Assembly: GCA_033439765.1 (NCBI GenBank)
Contig: JAULSN010000001.1
Location: forward strand, 6,882,001-6,946,000
Direction of reading: 5' to 3'
Length of the DNA stretch: 64,000 nt
DNA from: Lasiosphaeria ovina
Lineage: Eukaryota > Ascomycota > Sordariomycetes > Sordariales > Lasiosphaeriaceae
The notes under the pieces are model-generated. The model was not told the origin of the DNA, did not search any database, and saw only the letters and a list, made by a program, of their open reading frames with translations. A program made the position numbers and the translations under genes. Shown in pieces: positions 1 to 10,909 of the stretch. Position 1 is the stretch's first letter; each line of letters begins with the position of its first letter.

Positions 1-801
1 GGCCAAGAACAAGGACCGTAGGATGGCTGAGAATGTCATTGCGCCCAGAACTCCGCACAGACCAACTTGGCACGTGACAAGATGGAGAAGCTCGTGTGGC
101 CATGGCCGCGGGGCTGGAGCGGGGTTGTGCAAGGTAATCGATAAGACTATCGATAAGGGAAGAGTGCTGCGAGGGCCAAGGGGGGTGGTTGGCGATGGCT
201 TGGGTTATGGACCCTGGTGTACCTTCCGCCAACGAACAGAGAGTGCAGGGAATTGAGAAGTGGATCACCCAAACATTGGGATCACTGACCACTGAGCAGA
301 AGGTGCACTGCAATTTATAGCTCGATAGAGGGGTCCAGTTGGAAAAACGGGAAGTGTTATGGGGGTGCGACCATATAGCTGCTATTGCCAAGTAGGAGTG
401 CCAGGCAACAACAGTTACCTGTTGTTGCCTGCTGGCATAACGGCACGCCGTTGCGGGCCATACAAAATATTAACGGCCTCGCCCCATCAGCATCCCACCC
501 TCTCGTGCGTGGCCGTGATGAACTCTGCCAGTGTGTCCGTGCCCCGTGGCGTTGATGGCATTCTTGCAAGCGATGACCGGGAGTGTAGCGTGGGGTTTAA
601 CACACCACGCTACGACTCGCCGCCGTCGAGCTCGCGGGATTCGTTTCTGGTGTCCTGCAACTGCCACCTGGTTAAGAAACGACAACGGCTCCCCTACGCA
701 TTTCTCCCTTTTGTCCCTCGGAGTTTGAGGCTAGAGGTCCCCAAAGCCCCCGATGGGCTCCGCGCCAGGACCCTCTTCCTTTTCTCGAAGATATCAACAT
801 T
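1..801. other. Non-coding left edge with two hairpins
   Basis: No coding frame is convincing here. Two inverted repeats are visible. One at 400-436 has arms of about 14 bases around the loop TTAC (GCCAGGCAACAACAG and its complement). One at 585-613 pairs GTAGCGTGG with CCACGCTAC. Near 140-160 the word ATCGATAAG occurs twice. The interval lies just 3' of a truncated gene on the minus strand. Confidence 0.4.
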
Positions 802-1220
802 CTACCCTGTCTTCCCGAGTCTTCGGCTCGCCTGGATACCCTCGTCCTGGCCGTACGCACCGGGAATCTGAGAGCTTTGTTCCTCGTCCAGATGGTTAAA
901 CAGGAAATTGCCGCTAATGGATTTCTTCAGGCGCTCCAGCTGTTCTTGCGACTTGGGGTACAACGGAGGTGACCAGTTATCGTAGGTATCGGCAACAGGC
1001 TTGAGAGACTCTGCCGAAACCGAAGTTCGACGAGCAAAGTTATACTGAGCCGGGTAGCTGTCGGGGTTTGGCGGATTTCTCAAAGCCGAAACGGGCGAAT
1101 CCGCCGATGCATCAGCACCAAAGGGTCCCCTAAAACCACCGCCTCCGGTGAGTCCAAAGCTCGGAGTTTTTGGGGAAGTAACCGTGTCGTTCTTCGCGCC
1201 CGCTTTCATTGGTCGCGACT
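802..1220 (-). pseudogene. N-terminal fragment of PKA regulatory subunit
   Basis: The minus-strand frame from 1209 down to 802 matches the region N-terminal to the cyclic-nucleotide domains of fungal cAMP-dependent protein kinase regulatory subunits. It has the glycine-rich stretch FRGPFGADASADSP, the inhibitory site RRTSVSAES, then NWSPPLYPKSQEQLERLKK and NFLFNHLDEEQSSQI. In the family the next residues open the first cAMP-binding domain. Here the match stops after QI-GA near 870 and runs into unrelated sequence. No dimerisation domain is seen upstream and no cAMP domain downstream. The ATG at 1207-1209 may not be a true start: a TAG that could be a splice acceptor lies 10 bases upstream. 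I read it as a broken gene copy. Family assignment is firm; loss of function is inferred. Confidence 0.8.
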
Positions 1221-4200
1221 ATCAAGCATCAGCGACACCTGATATTCCGGCACCTCACTCTGTTCAGCCCCGCGCTGAGCCGTCTTTTGTTGTGTGGGTC
1301 TTGCCGTTTGATTTGGTTGTGGAAGGCGGAGCTCCTGCCTCTTCCCTGTACTCAGCTATCTCTTCCTGGAGATTTGGACACGTCATGTTTGATTCTCGCC
1401 CGGAACCGGATGGACTCGATTGACGTACGAGGACCCCGTCGGCGTTTGATTCCTCTGGATGGTATCCGAGTTTTATAAAGAAACCCTCCCGTCATCCGTA
1501 TCGCTTGTTGGTTTCCTGCATCATGGTGACAGTGGCCTCGACGATTCGAAAGGCTGCCCCGCGCCGAGGCCCGCGGGAGTACCCGGTGTGGGCTCTCTTC
1601 CCTTTCCTAGCCATGTCGGAGGCTCGCTGGGGCGGTCTCGCTGCCGGATGATCTCCTGCCAAACCGCTTCGTTAGCATCGGCATAGATAAAACAAGGCCA
1701 GGTCTCTGTGACGACGGACCTGGACGGGACATAGAGGAGATGGAGAGGATGGCACGTTTTGGTACGTGCTGTGCACTACCCTCCATGTTTGGCGTGGTGC
1801 GTGGTGTTCCCAGTGGCAGCTAGTGAGACTTCGGATGCCGAGGCCGAGGTTGGCCAGGTGGTCACTAGAAAGCCAGGAGTCTAGCGAGCCGTGCACAGAG
1901 GCAAAGAAGGGGGAAACATTTTTTTGGAGTACAGGTGAGAGATGGCGATCGTCTCTTGCTCCCGGGGATGTTGAAAATTTATTCGGGTCCGTGGTACTGG
2001 TTCTCTCGCCACAAGACGTAGCCTAGTCTGTACCGCTGCTGCATCTGATCCTTGCCCTGATTTTGCTGGTGGTACGGCTGGAACGGTGGCAGAGCGAAGG
2101 TCGAGGCTATCTCCTTGGAGTGCGTGGAAGAAATTTGACGTTTGCTTCGGATGCGCACCTGTTCGTATGATTCGGGAGTAATGAAGGCCCAGGGGCGTAA
2201 ACATCCCAGAATTTAAACAGCACAAGGCCGTAGGAAAGGTCAGAGATAAGTATTCCCTGTGGTTCTTCGTTGTCCCTGCATTGGAATGGAAGTGTGGTAG
2301 AACTGAAGCGGACCGAGGCCATTTTTGAAGACGAGAAGAAAAACGGTGTTGGAGTCTAGCCAGCGGGAATATCAGATACGGGTACCTCCGTTATGGTTTC
2401 TAAAGTTCCCTGGGTACTGCCCGGGTTGGGATCTGGAGACCTACTACCCCTTCTTCAAGGTGCCTTGTGTACCACCCAAGTTGCTGCTCCTTCCTTTTTT
2501 ATCTTTTTCCATCCCGCCCCACCTAACATTGGCTCGAAATTCCTTTCCCTGTCCAAGTCTTCCACGCAGCTCTTGGCCAATCCTCTCCAAAACCACCGTT
2601 CTTGCAACGAAGCTCCTCCCCGGTACAGGTATGTTCGCTTATTCTGTGCCAGTCCCTCTTCTCTCAGAAAAAAACGATTCGTCCAGCATTATCCAGCATC
2701 GCCTTGTATTTCCGACCCCCTCCTCAATTTCCAAACTCTCGGCCACCAAACATCTAGCGTTCACTTTCGTCTACTCTCCTCAATCTCTCCGCCACCTATA
2801 ACTTGCCGCATGCGAAGTCTTTGTGTAGAAGATGGGCTAAAGCTACTCTCGAGCCATCCCTACCAACCACTCGCTTTTTCAACTGTTGATATGTTCTAAT
2901 GGTGGGCATCTAATAACATCTCCCCAGTAATCTGTCTACTTGAGCGTTTTGCCATCACCCGGCAACTTCCGACCAAGATCCTACGAGCGAAGCCCGAATC
3001 GGCTAATAGACCTTCCGTGACAATCGTTCTGAGTAGGAGGAGGACAAAGCAGTGCCTGTGTGGCTGGGTGTACGCAAAGCAAGTTGGCCTCCAAGCCGGG
3101 CAGCCGGATGTGATGCACACGAGGGATATGTGCCTATGGCATCTCTTTCCGGCGAGACGGAGCTTGTATTCCGAGAATTCTGCTAGCTAGACTAAGATCT
3201 ACACGACAAAATCTGGCCAGCAGCCATGTTGAAGGTATGTCTCTTCGGGGCTGTCACATCTCATCATGTCCTCCGACAATATACGCGCCATGTCCGCATT
3301 TTTAACCGCTAATATGTCGTAGTAGGGGCGAAGAGTCAAAGACTAAGGCGAAGCTAACCGAGGCATGATCTTTCGATCTCCTACCACCAATAACCACCCA
3401 AATTCGATTCCATTCCACGGCCTGGACCTTGCCTACATTTACCCAACCGTCTGGCGTCCAGTCGAAGCTTCGGCTTCCGGTGATTCTGGGGAGAATGCGA
3501 CATGTCCGACCTCGCTGGCGGCCGCCTTCAACTTCGACTCCCGGCCGTAGCCCTAATACCTGGCCTCTTTCCAATTGGTAGCAAACGCTCTCGGACGTTT
3601 ACCGCAAGTTAGCGTTTTTGTCTGGGCCATGCACACCGCCTTGCCCGCAAAACACAAACGCAATCGTTCAAAAGACAGAATGAGCATACACTACTGCGTA
3701 GCCCACAGGAACCGGGAAACCCCCAAGATTTCTGCGAGAGTCGTCGCCGCCTCTCTTCTGTCTGGATGTTCTGGGTAGCGGGGAGGCCATGCCAACACTC
3801 GACGGACAGCTCCTCTCGCCGACCGGCCCCCAAGCAAGGGTTCTTCGCTGGCGGTGGCTTCAGCACTGACCTCCGTGGCCGCCTACTCCTCGGGGCATCG
3901 TTCCTACCCTGAGAGCGGGGAAATGGCAAGCCTTCGCCAACGCCGAGCTGGGGAAGTCCAGCTCAGCGTTGGCATGGCTCCAGCTCGCGACAACGGAATC
4001 CTCGCATTGAAGGTACCGGGTGTGCCGCCGTCGATAACACGAAGCCATTCCAAGCGGCATTGGCCAAGTGCTAGGGGGCGATGATGCGGTAGTCTGTGAG
4101 ACATGACCCGGGAAATAGGCTTCCGGGTGCTTTCTCCTTTGTATAAATAGCTAGATTCTCTTCTGTAATATTAGATTCTTATATCTGTCTTGCTCAATCC

Positions 4201-5480
4201 AGTTCCTTGTCTTGAATTTTCCTTCCACAAGAGAATGTTCAAGACCACTTGGAATGCACGTCACCTGGCCCCTTAGCATTCTTGGGCAACACGACCGCGG
4301 AGACCGCTGCAGTCGAGGGCTCCAGCCTGACTCACTCAACTCTGGTACTGAAATGGGGACAGGCATATGTGAGAGCGTGTCAGGAGCTATCCTCCTAGTC
4401 AAAATGAGGCTGTTGGGGTTATGACAGAATCTCTCTCGCCATGTTTACTCTACGCCCTTTACTTCCTCTGCTCTTACACGGGGTTCAATGCTCGTTATTT
4501 ATGTAACGAGAAGATGAACGTTCTTTCACATTCACCTCCACCCCCTTCTAAACGTCCCTTTTGCGAAAATATTGCCAAAGCCGTAGCACAGAAGGGACCA
4601 CCAGTTGGGCTAAAGATGCGATTTGAAAACACGTGACTAATTTCCAGGCTGTCTAAATGCTTTGGGCCTCCCTCTGCCTGCCGACAGATGATTATGCTTG
4701 TCAAACATGCCAAGGTTCGACCTGCCCAAATTTTCCTGTTGTGATCTGGGATGGAAGAGGCAACAGGCGCAATGATTTTCAAGTGCTTGCAGAATCTGCA
4801 ACAGTTCTTCCGCTCCTGTGGATGGCGCTGTGTCGGCGAAGACGGGGATAATCTGTTGGAGGAATCTCGGGATTTTGAAGTTGGTTGACTCGGGATTAGA
4901 TGTCCACTTCACATTTTCTTCCAACGACATTTCTACAAAGACACTCATAGCGCTGACCTCTCTGACCTCTCTGACAATAGAGGGGGCGTTCAGATGTTAG
5001 CGGGGTCTTCGGGGGCTGCCACCCCTTGTCGAGCGTCGGTTTGGCGTCTTCGTGCAAAGTGGAGCGCTGGGGCCGTCGTCCCTAGCCGTTATTCCTCTCA
5101 CCGCCAACACGGGTGCCAGCTGACTCGGCAAGTTCTCCGTACATGTAAGCGATGGCAGAATGGGAGGATAAAACCGCTCGCCAAAGCTTTCACAATGGCG
5201 CGGACAATTCTAAAGTGTCTACCTAGAAAGCATGGTGAGGATCCATGTCTGAGGAAGCGAAGACTAATACGTTTCTACGGGGCTTGGGACGATTGGCGGC
5301 GATATCTCGTACATTCAATGTACTTGCCGGCCATCGGCGGCGGATGCAACGGGCAAGATTGGCTACACTAGAGACGGATGATGGAGGGAGCATTCCTGAT
5401 AGCTAGAGATAGTCTCGCCAACAATTCCCGTAATCAGAAGGCCGGTACTGTTTCATAGGGCGTTTTACATAAAATCCAGT
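1221..5480. other. Gene-poor interval, no convincing gene
   Basis: Many short open frames occur but none gives a recognisable domain. Two minus-strand ORFs with real ATGs are mildly protein-like and unplaced: 2107-2322 (71 codons, starts MASVRFSSTTL) and 4637-4948 (103 codons, starts MSVFVEMSLEEN). Neither has obvious splice partners. 2460-2900 is pyrimidine-rich. 4955-4980 carries a short tandem duplication of CTGACCTCT. Confidence 0.35.
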
Positions 5481-5539
5481 CTTTGTATCGGGAGGTGAAA
5501 AAAATCATCGGTTTTAATCAGTTAATGCCTCTTCCCTCA

Positions 5540-5650
5540 CCGCAGCACATCTTTCAAAGGAGTGGACGACAAGAAATGTTTTCTTGGGGTATTCAAGAAA
5601 TTCCAGATGTGGACGGTACAAACAACAACCGTCGCTCCTCTCGGACACCT
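5540..5650 (+). pseudogene. Possible copia integrase relic
   Basis: One plus frame reads RNVFLGYSRNSRCGRY. This resembles the CVFLGYS.N.K.Y signature near the end of the integrase domain of Ty1/copia polyproteins. The frame is interrupted soon after and no other pol motif is nearby. This is a weak call resting on one motif. Confidence 0.2.
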
Positions 5651-5869
5651 ACTTCTCGGGCAAAAGAAGCAGCCATACTTGCAGGACCATACCCACCTAG
5701 GTCTACACCCTACTTTCCTAGGCGCCGTTTATCTGTGTCGTTGGATGACGCAATCCACCTGGAAGACCGTCTAGGCCATCTGTAGCGGGGACTAGCCCTG
5801 GCTTAGCTGAGCAGTGCATGGGCCAGTTGCCCGCACTAGGGTTTTCGCCCACACATTTGGTAGGGAGCT

Positions 5870-6479
5870 TTGCCCCTCCTTGTCTTAGCTAGCCAATGCA
5901 CCTTTTCTACACATTGTCTACCCAACACCATCTCAACTCGGACCTTATGTGCACTTGGAAGTTGGACCCCCCCACACCTTTTTGTCCCTTATAAACGGTC
6001 GCTTTTCTTTCCTTTCCGCACAATTTTTTCTTCTCTTTCGAGACACAACACAAAATTCACGTTCCCCCACCACTTCCCCGAAACAAACCACAAGAGAAGC
6101 CGCGGGGTTCAATACGAGTTACTCTGCCCACCTTATTAAGAAGATCTACCGGCCACGATCAAGCCAATCTTGCCAGGTACCTACTTGCCTAGCACACCTT
6201 TTTCTTCTCCTGCCTGCATATATACTGACGAGAATTGCTTCTGAAGATCGACCTGCTCTTCTCCTGCAGATTTCAGTCAACCGCACCTTGCTCCGACGCA
6301 GGCTGCTTCCGCCAGTCTAACTTCGCCGTTTCCGACACAGAAAAGGAAAAACGAAAGCTCATCACATCGGCGCCCGCTCCACTCCACGCACCAGAGCTTC
6401 GGTCATCGCTGCGAGCAAAGCCCCAAGTTGGCGACGCAGGCGTCTCTCTCCGCCCGCAGGCAGCTTGTCTCCGCTGAAA
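5870..6479 (+). promoter_or_regulatory. Pyrimidine-rich promoter/leader-like stretch
   Basis: This segment has the composition of a fungal promoter and 5' leader. It is strongly C/T-rich between about 5980 and 6090 and contains TATATATA-like sequence near 6220. It runs up to an ATG at 6480. The frame there lasts only 47 codons, so this may be the promoter of a gene whose body has been lost. Confidence 0.25.
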
Positions 6480-6623
6480 ATGGGCTTAACACCGCCATCA
6501 GACGGTTGTTGTCCGCTTGAAGGCGGGCAATCTCTGCCAAAGGCAGCGATCGAGGTCTACAAGACCCAGATCGATTCGACCGCCGTCGACATTTTCACCA
6601 AGGCAGCTTTGGTCACCGAGTGA
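6480..6623 (+). CDS. Short ORF, possible 5' remnant of a lost gene
   Basis: An ATG at 6480 opens 47 codons (MGLTPPSDGCC... ending FTKAALVTE) and stops at TGA 6621-6623. It follows a pyrimidine-rich leader, which is why I record it. The part PKAAIEVYKTQIDSTAVDIF reads like ordinary protein but I do not recognise a family. The downstream sequence contains an inverted repeat and no continuation. It may be a 5' gene fragment. Confidence 0.25.
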   Translation: MGLTPPSDGCCPLEGGQSLPKAAIEVYKTQIDSTAVDIFTKAALVTE

Positions 6624-6726
6624 CCGAGCGCCGGGCCGGCCCCACGGAACATCTCGACGGCTTGCTGCAGAGCCACCCACACGGCAAACAGCTCGGCCGA
6701 CAGCCGTCTTTCTGCCGGTATCAAGC

Positions 6727-6804
6727 AGGAGGTCGGCCAGACATACCTCAGCTACCTGCAACAACGCGGCGGAAAGTAGTTGAGGTACGTCTGACCGGCC
6801 TCCT
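6727..6804. repeat. Inverted repeat, 24-base arms
   Basis: The arm 6727-6750 pairs with 6781-6804. Twenty-one of 24 positions match and the three mismatches are all transitions. CCTGCAACAACGCGG occurs once in the spacer and again immediately after the right arm, so a direct repeat overlaps the inverted one. Confidence 0.6.
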
Positions 6805-6984
6805 GCAACAACGCGGGGGAAAGACGGCCATGAAGGAATTCCTGGCCATGGAGCGACTTCCACAGTTAGATCTATCACCAAAGTGAAATGGCTTATACTC
6901 ATCACCACGCACAGGTGTAATTGGTTTATGTGAAATCGGGGAAACCTTGAACTGGCATGACTTCTTGCACGCATGATTTACCAA

Positions 6985-8200
6985 TCTTTTTTGGTCGTAT
7001 GGGACAGCTCAGTTCCAACCACGCTACATGGTCTTTGATTGCAGTATATAATTAATTCGGCGTTTTCCCTGTGTCATGTCCAGATGACTTGCCGTTGAAA
7101 TAGTGCTCGTGACCACCCTCTCAGGTAGCGTGCCTTTCCCGCTTGGGTGTTCCATCAAGACATTCGTTGCGTCTTGAATTTGAGGTAAAGAGCATTGGTC
7201 AATGGATGGGATTACTTGTCTCTATGCAAACCCACAGCAGGTAGCGCATGGAACGGCTTCCACGACCTACTGTCAAGATGTTTCTCGTGCGTCACTTAAG
7301 CTCAAACGTGATCATGGATGTTGGCCGCCACCTTCCTTGGTCCCCAGTCTGCCTCCACTTCACCAGAGGGCGTCGGAGGGGGCGTCGTATACGGTTGATT
7401 TCAGCTTTGACAGCCCATCGTGAAACCGCCTATGAACAAATAAACTGTGAATATGAAGAAAGTGCTGTGGTAGTGGGTATGAGAAATACGAGCTGGAATC
7501 ATGTTTGCACGAGAGTAAGATGGCTTTGGTGTACTGGAACAATGGTCAGGTGTCTCAGTGCAAAAAAAAAGGAAACAAAATGGAAAAATGAAAAAGAAGG
7601 TTCCTACAGTCACGGTTTGAACTGGGGACGTGACTAGCAAAAGCGAAGGCGGGGGAGGACGTACCATACGGGCGGTGCCGTTCGGCTAAAGACTCAACTA
7701 AGCTACTTCGCTGGAGATTTGGACCGCTATCGGGGTCTACATACTGTCCTACTTTGATTTTGCAGGCCCTAGTGGTACTCGGTCGGCCCGGGGATTCGGC
7801 CCATTCTCAACTACAGAACCCCCTGCCCTGCCTGACCGCCCTCCTTCCCCCTCCGAGCCCACCATAGGCGTGTTCCTCTTGTTACGGTGTTAGCTGCCCC
7901 GCCCACCACACCAGCAGGCAAAGCAGACGCCTGTTGCGTGACACTCTGGGCAACAGCAGCTATCTGGGCGCAAACCCCACAGCACCTCTTCCCCCCGTTC
8001 CCTTTGCAGCCTTCTTTTGCTACACCATTTCCTCCTACTGAACTACGGGATGTAGGAGGCTTTGACAAGACCCTGCCTCTGGACGACAGCCTCCTACCAT
8101 AAGCGCTGCTTCTACTTTACACTTTCTTTGCGTGGCTCCTTCTTCCTGCGTCTTCCATCACCTACTTGGGACTACTGTTCTTCCTTCTAGATTGATTTGC
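6985..8200. other. Intergenic, no gene seen
   Basis: No coding frame is convincing. The only structured segment is the Pol III-like stretch at 7560-7712, listed separately. Confidence 0.4.
7560..7712 (-). repeat. Candidate tRNA-derived (SINE-like) or Pol III sequence
   Basis: Read on the minus strand this has an A-box-like TAGCTTAGTTGAG (7693-7705), then about 70 bases later a B-box-like AGTTCAAACC (7614-7623). T-rich runs follow that could stop RNA polymerase III (7560-7600). The acceptor and T-arm stems do not pair, so it is not a working tRNA. An old tRNA-derived SINE would look like this. The evidence is only these motifs. Confidence 0.25.
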
Positions 8201-8790
8201 GCACAGAGCTAACAGATCCCCGAACCCCAGATCGACACACGACAGACTCCGACTCCATTTCTTCTTTCCGATCCGTTTATTTGACCCCTCTTTCGGCAAA
8301 AACGGCCAGCACTCCAGATAAGTCGGAGACTGTCACTGTCACTCTATTTGATCCACTTCCCTCATCTTGAATCTCTCGTCTCTAACATACACACTCCATT
8401 GGGAAAAAGATATTTCTAACCACGGTGCCAGTCGCTGCGATGATATAACTTCACTGCTAGATACTGTGGAGGATTCGACTATTAATCTTTGCCCTGGCGG
8501 CGAGAACATAATCAAGATGAGCGGATTCGAAGAGCCCAGATGGCATCCACGGATCCAGCGCACACCTGCTCATAGCGGAGTTTCTTCTACTAATCATCTA
8601 TTAACAGAACATGTTACCCTCCTCATGCTCCGTTACGGAAGCTCCCGAGCTCACCGATCTCTTGGGATATCTTAACAGTGCCTACGAATACGCTCGTCGC
8701 CACTCCAGTCGCCGCCTAGACGGCAAAGCTCGATAACGGAGCCTTGATCCAGCTCCAGGGCCCTCTTCCCGACGAGGAATCATAGATGAT
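8200..8790 (+). pseudogene. Promoter-like leader with short broken ORFs
   Basis: A pyrimidine-rich leader (8200-8400) precedes an ATG at 8518 that opens 52 codons (MSGFEEPRWHPR...). In another frame an ATG at 8610 opens SVTEAPELTDLLGYLNSAY, which reads like real protein and stops at TAA near 8736. A one-base shift would continue it as ALIQLQGPLPDEES. No family was recognised. A degraded or truncated gene is the simplest reading. Confidence 0.3.
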
Positions 8791-8799
8791 CTCTCCGCC

Positions 8800-10376
8800 C
8801 CTTCTTTCCATGCCTCAGTCTCGCCAGCACATATCAATTAATGTTGCTCTCGTGGAAGACGGAACCTTTTCCAGCGCAACTTTCCCAGCTGTATCGGGGT
8901 AAGGAGAGGGGCAACTAGAGAGGATAGGCCTCGCGAGTTCAAAAAACTCAGGGGAGATAAGAGCTGGAATCTGAAAAGAACAGGTGATGACTGGCGAGAG
9001 TTCACACAGAAGGGGAAAATTCTAAGGGTAGCGATGGAAGAGACAGCAGTCAAGTATATTCACTAAAACAGTTTTGATTCCCGGATATGAATGCTACACT
9101 TGGAGCCCATCGAAGAACAGCCGACATGAGCCCGGTATTTAGATATTTCGCATTCTACGAAGGTGCCCTAGACCTACTAGCCACATCCTCAGCAAGCCTA
9201 CTAGAAGTACCGGAAAAAGCCTGCCTCGCCCCTTCAGCCTCGCCCCCTTGAACGTCCGAGTTCTCTGCTATATTCTAGTCGCCAGATTTGGCACCAACAA
9301 TGTGCTGATTCAAAAGGAGCTATACAATAAAAATTGCATCCAGAGGTGGAGGATGATTGTAGAATTCATGTCTCGATTTAATGTTACTCGGTGGCAGGCT
9401 AGCGTACCGTGCAAGTTAGGAGGGGGGGTCCGTGCGTTCTGGGCCAAGAAACTTTAGAGAAGCATCCTAACGTCTGATAAGTAATTCAATGCGATAAGTG
9501 GTAGGGAGGCCACCAGATGGTCCTTACCCGTCCAGTCTACCTATCCACCCGCCATACATTTCTGGTTTTCTGCCTGCGGGCGGATTCCCGAGATTCCTCA
9601 CGAATCCACCACGTCTTTTCCTAAGCATATCTCTTCTTGTACATGATTGTCCATAAGATGTATTGAATCCTTGCCGATGAGCGGGGCGCCGTATCCCTTC
9701 ACAGCCATGCGTACTGGCGTAATTCCAAGTCACCTTTGAGCCTACAACTTGGGAAACATGTAATGCCATCCTAGGAAAGGACGAGTGGCCATATCTCTTC
9801 TTTTTGATTTTTTTGGAGTTCCTATATCAGATATTTCTCAGCCCTCCTACGCCATCCATCCCTTCCATGAAGCACCGACACGAATCTCAAAGATATCGGA
9901 TAATCATGACGGATTCGCTAGCGGGTCACTTGACTGCTACGATAATTACACACTCCCTGCCCCCTGCCTCCCCCCCTGTAAAAGAATGTCTCGAATGGCA
10001 AGTTAGATTTCTGCCACCGTAGTGGTCTGTTTGGTACATTCCGCAGCTGCACTGACGTCTTACACTTACATTGTAACAATGGAATCTACTGAACTTGGCT
10101 ACGATTATCACAAGGTGGGAAATGTTACGTGGAGCATTTTGAACGCTACCCGAGCCGCCCATAGCATTGTGCGGGATATTCCTCCGAAATTCTGTGTCCG
10201 GACGTTGAAATTAGAATTTGTAGACTCACCCCCTCCCGCACTTCCCCCTACCGTTCTACTTTACAAACGTTCGAAAGTCAAGGATGGAGGTGGAGCCCCT
10301 GGATTGGACCAACCAATAACAGCTACCCAAGGCGTTTTTACAACCGTTCTCGGTGCCTTCACATTTATGACGATAC
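8800..10376. other. Intergenic, no gene seen
   Basis: Only short frames are present and none has a recognisable domain. The base composition is lower in GC than in the gene that follows. Confidence 0.4.
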
Positions 10377-10600
10377 CGTCCCTATTGTACGTGCAGTTTC
10401 AAAAAGGGATTCCTCCACCAGAAAGTCTCCACTTCGCTCCCCGGCCTTCGAGAGTACGCAGGTACTCAACGGTAGCTCCTATTGTAAGTACAGTACTCGA
10501 CGGCCGTCCCTATTGTAAGTTCAGTTGCAAAACGGAACTTTTTCCCCTAGAAAGTCTCCACCTTGCTTCCCGGCTTTCGAGAGCACGTAGGGTGCACAAT
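10377..10600 (+). repeat. Direct tandem duplication, period about 129
   Basis: Two diverged copies of a roughly 90-base unit are seen at about 10377-10465 and 10505-10595. Each opens with GTCCCTATTGTA and contains GAAAGTCTCCAC, a CCCGGC/TTTCGAGAG block and a final GGTAGC. A third partial copy of TCCTATTGTAAGT lies between them near 10477. The function is unknown. It sits about 300 bases upstream of the next gene. Confidence 0.6.
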
Positions 10601-10909
10601 GGTAGCGCTCCACGCAGCTCGTAGACTAGAATTTGAGCTCCCGGTATCTGGGTATTTAATCGAGCAGTTTTCTGAGGAGTTCCTGCACCTTGATTTAACA
10701 TCCCCGTTTCACTCATCCTCTGCTCTTGATCCTGCTCTCGGTCCACTACTCTCAGTCCATTACCCTTGGTCAACTGCTTTTGCTGCACCGCTCTTGATAC
10801 ACTGCTCTTGGTAGATACGACACGCAACTCATCTTACATTTACGTCTTCGAAATAGCTCCGTCCATCCTCATTACATTCTTCAACCGCACAAGACACATC
10901 CTCCCAACC

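Noticed and set aside
7690..7720. tRNA gene on the minus strand
   Set aside because: A- and B-box words are present but the acceptor and T stems do not pair, so it is kept only as a SINE-like candidate.
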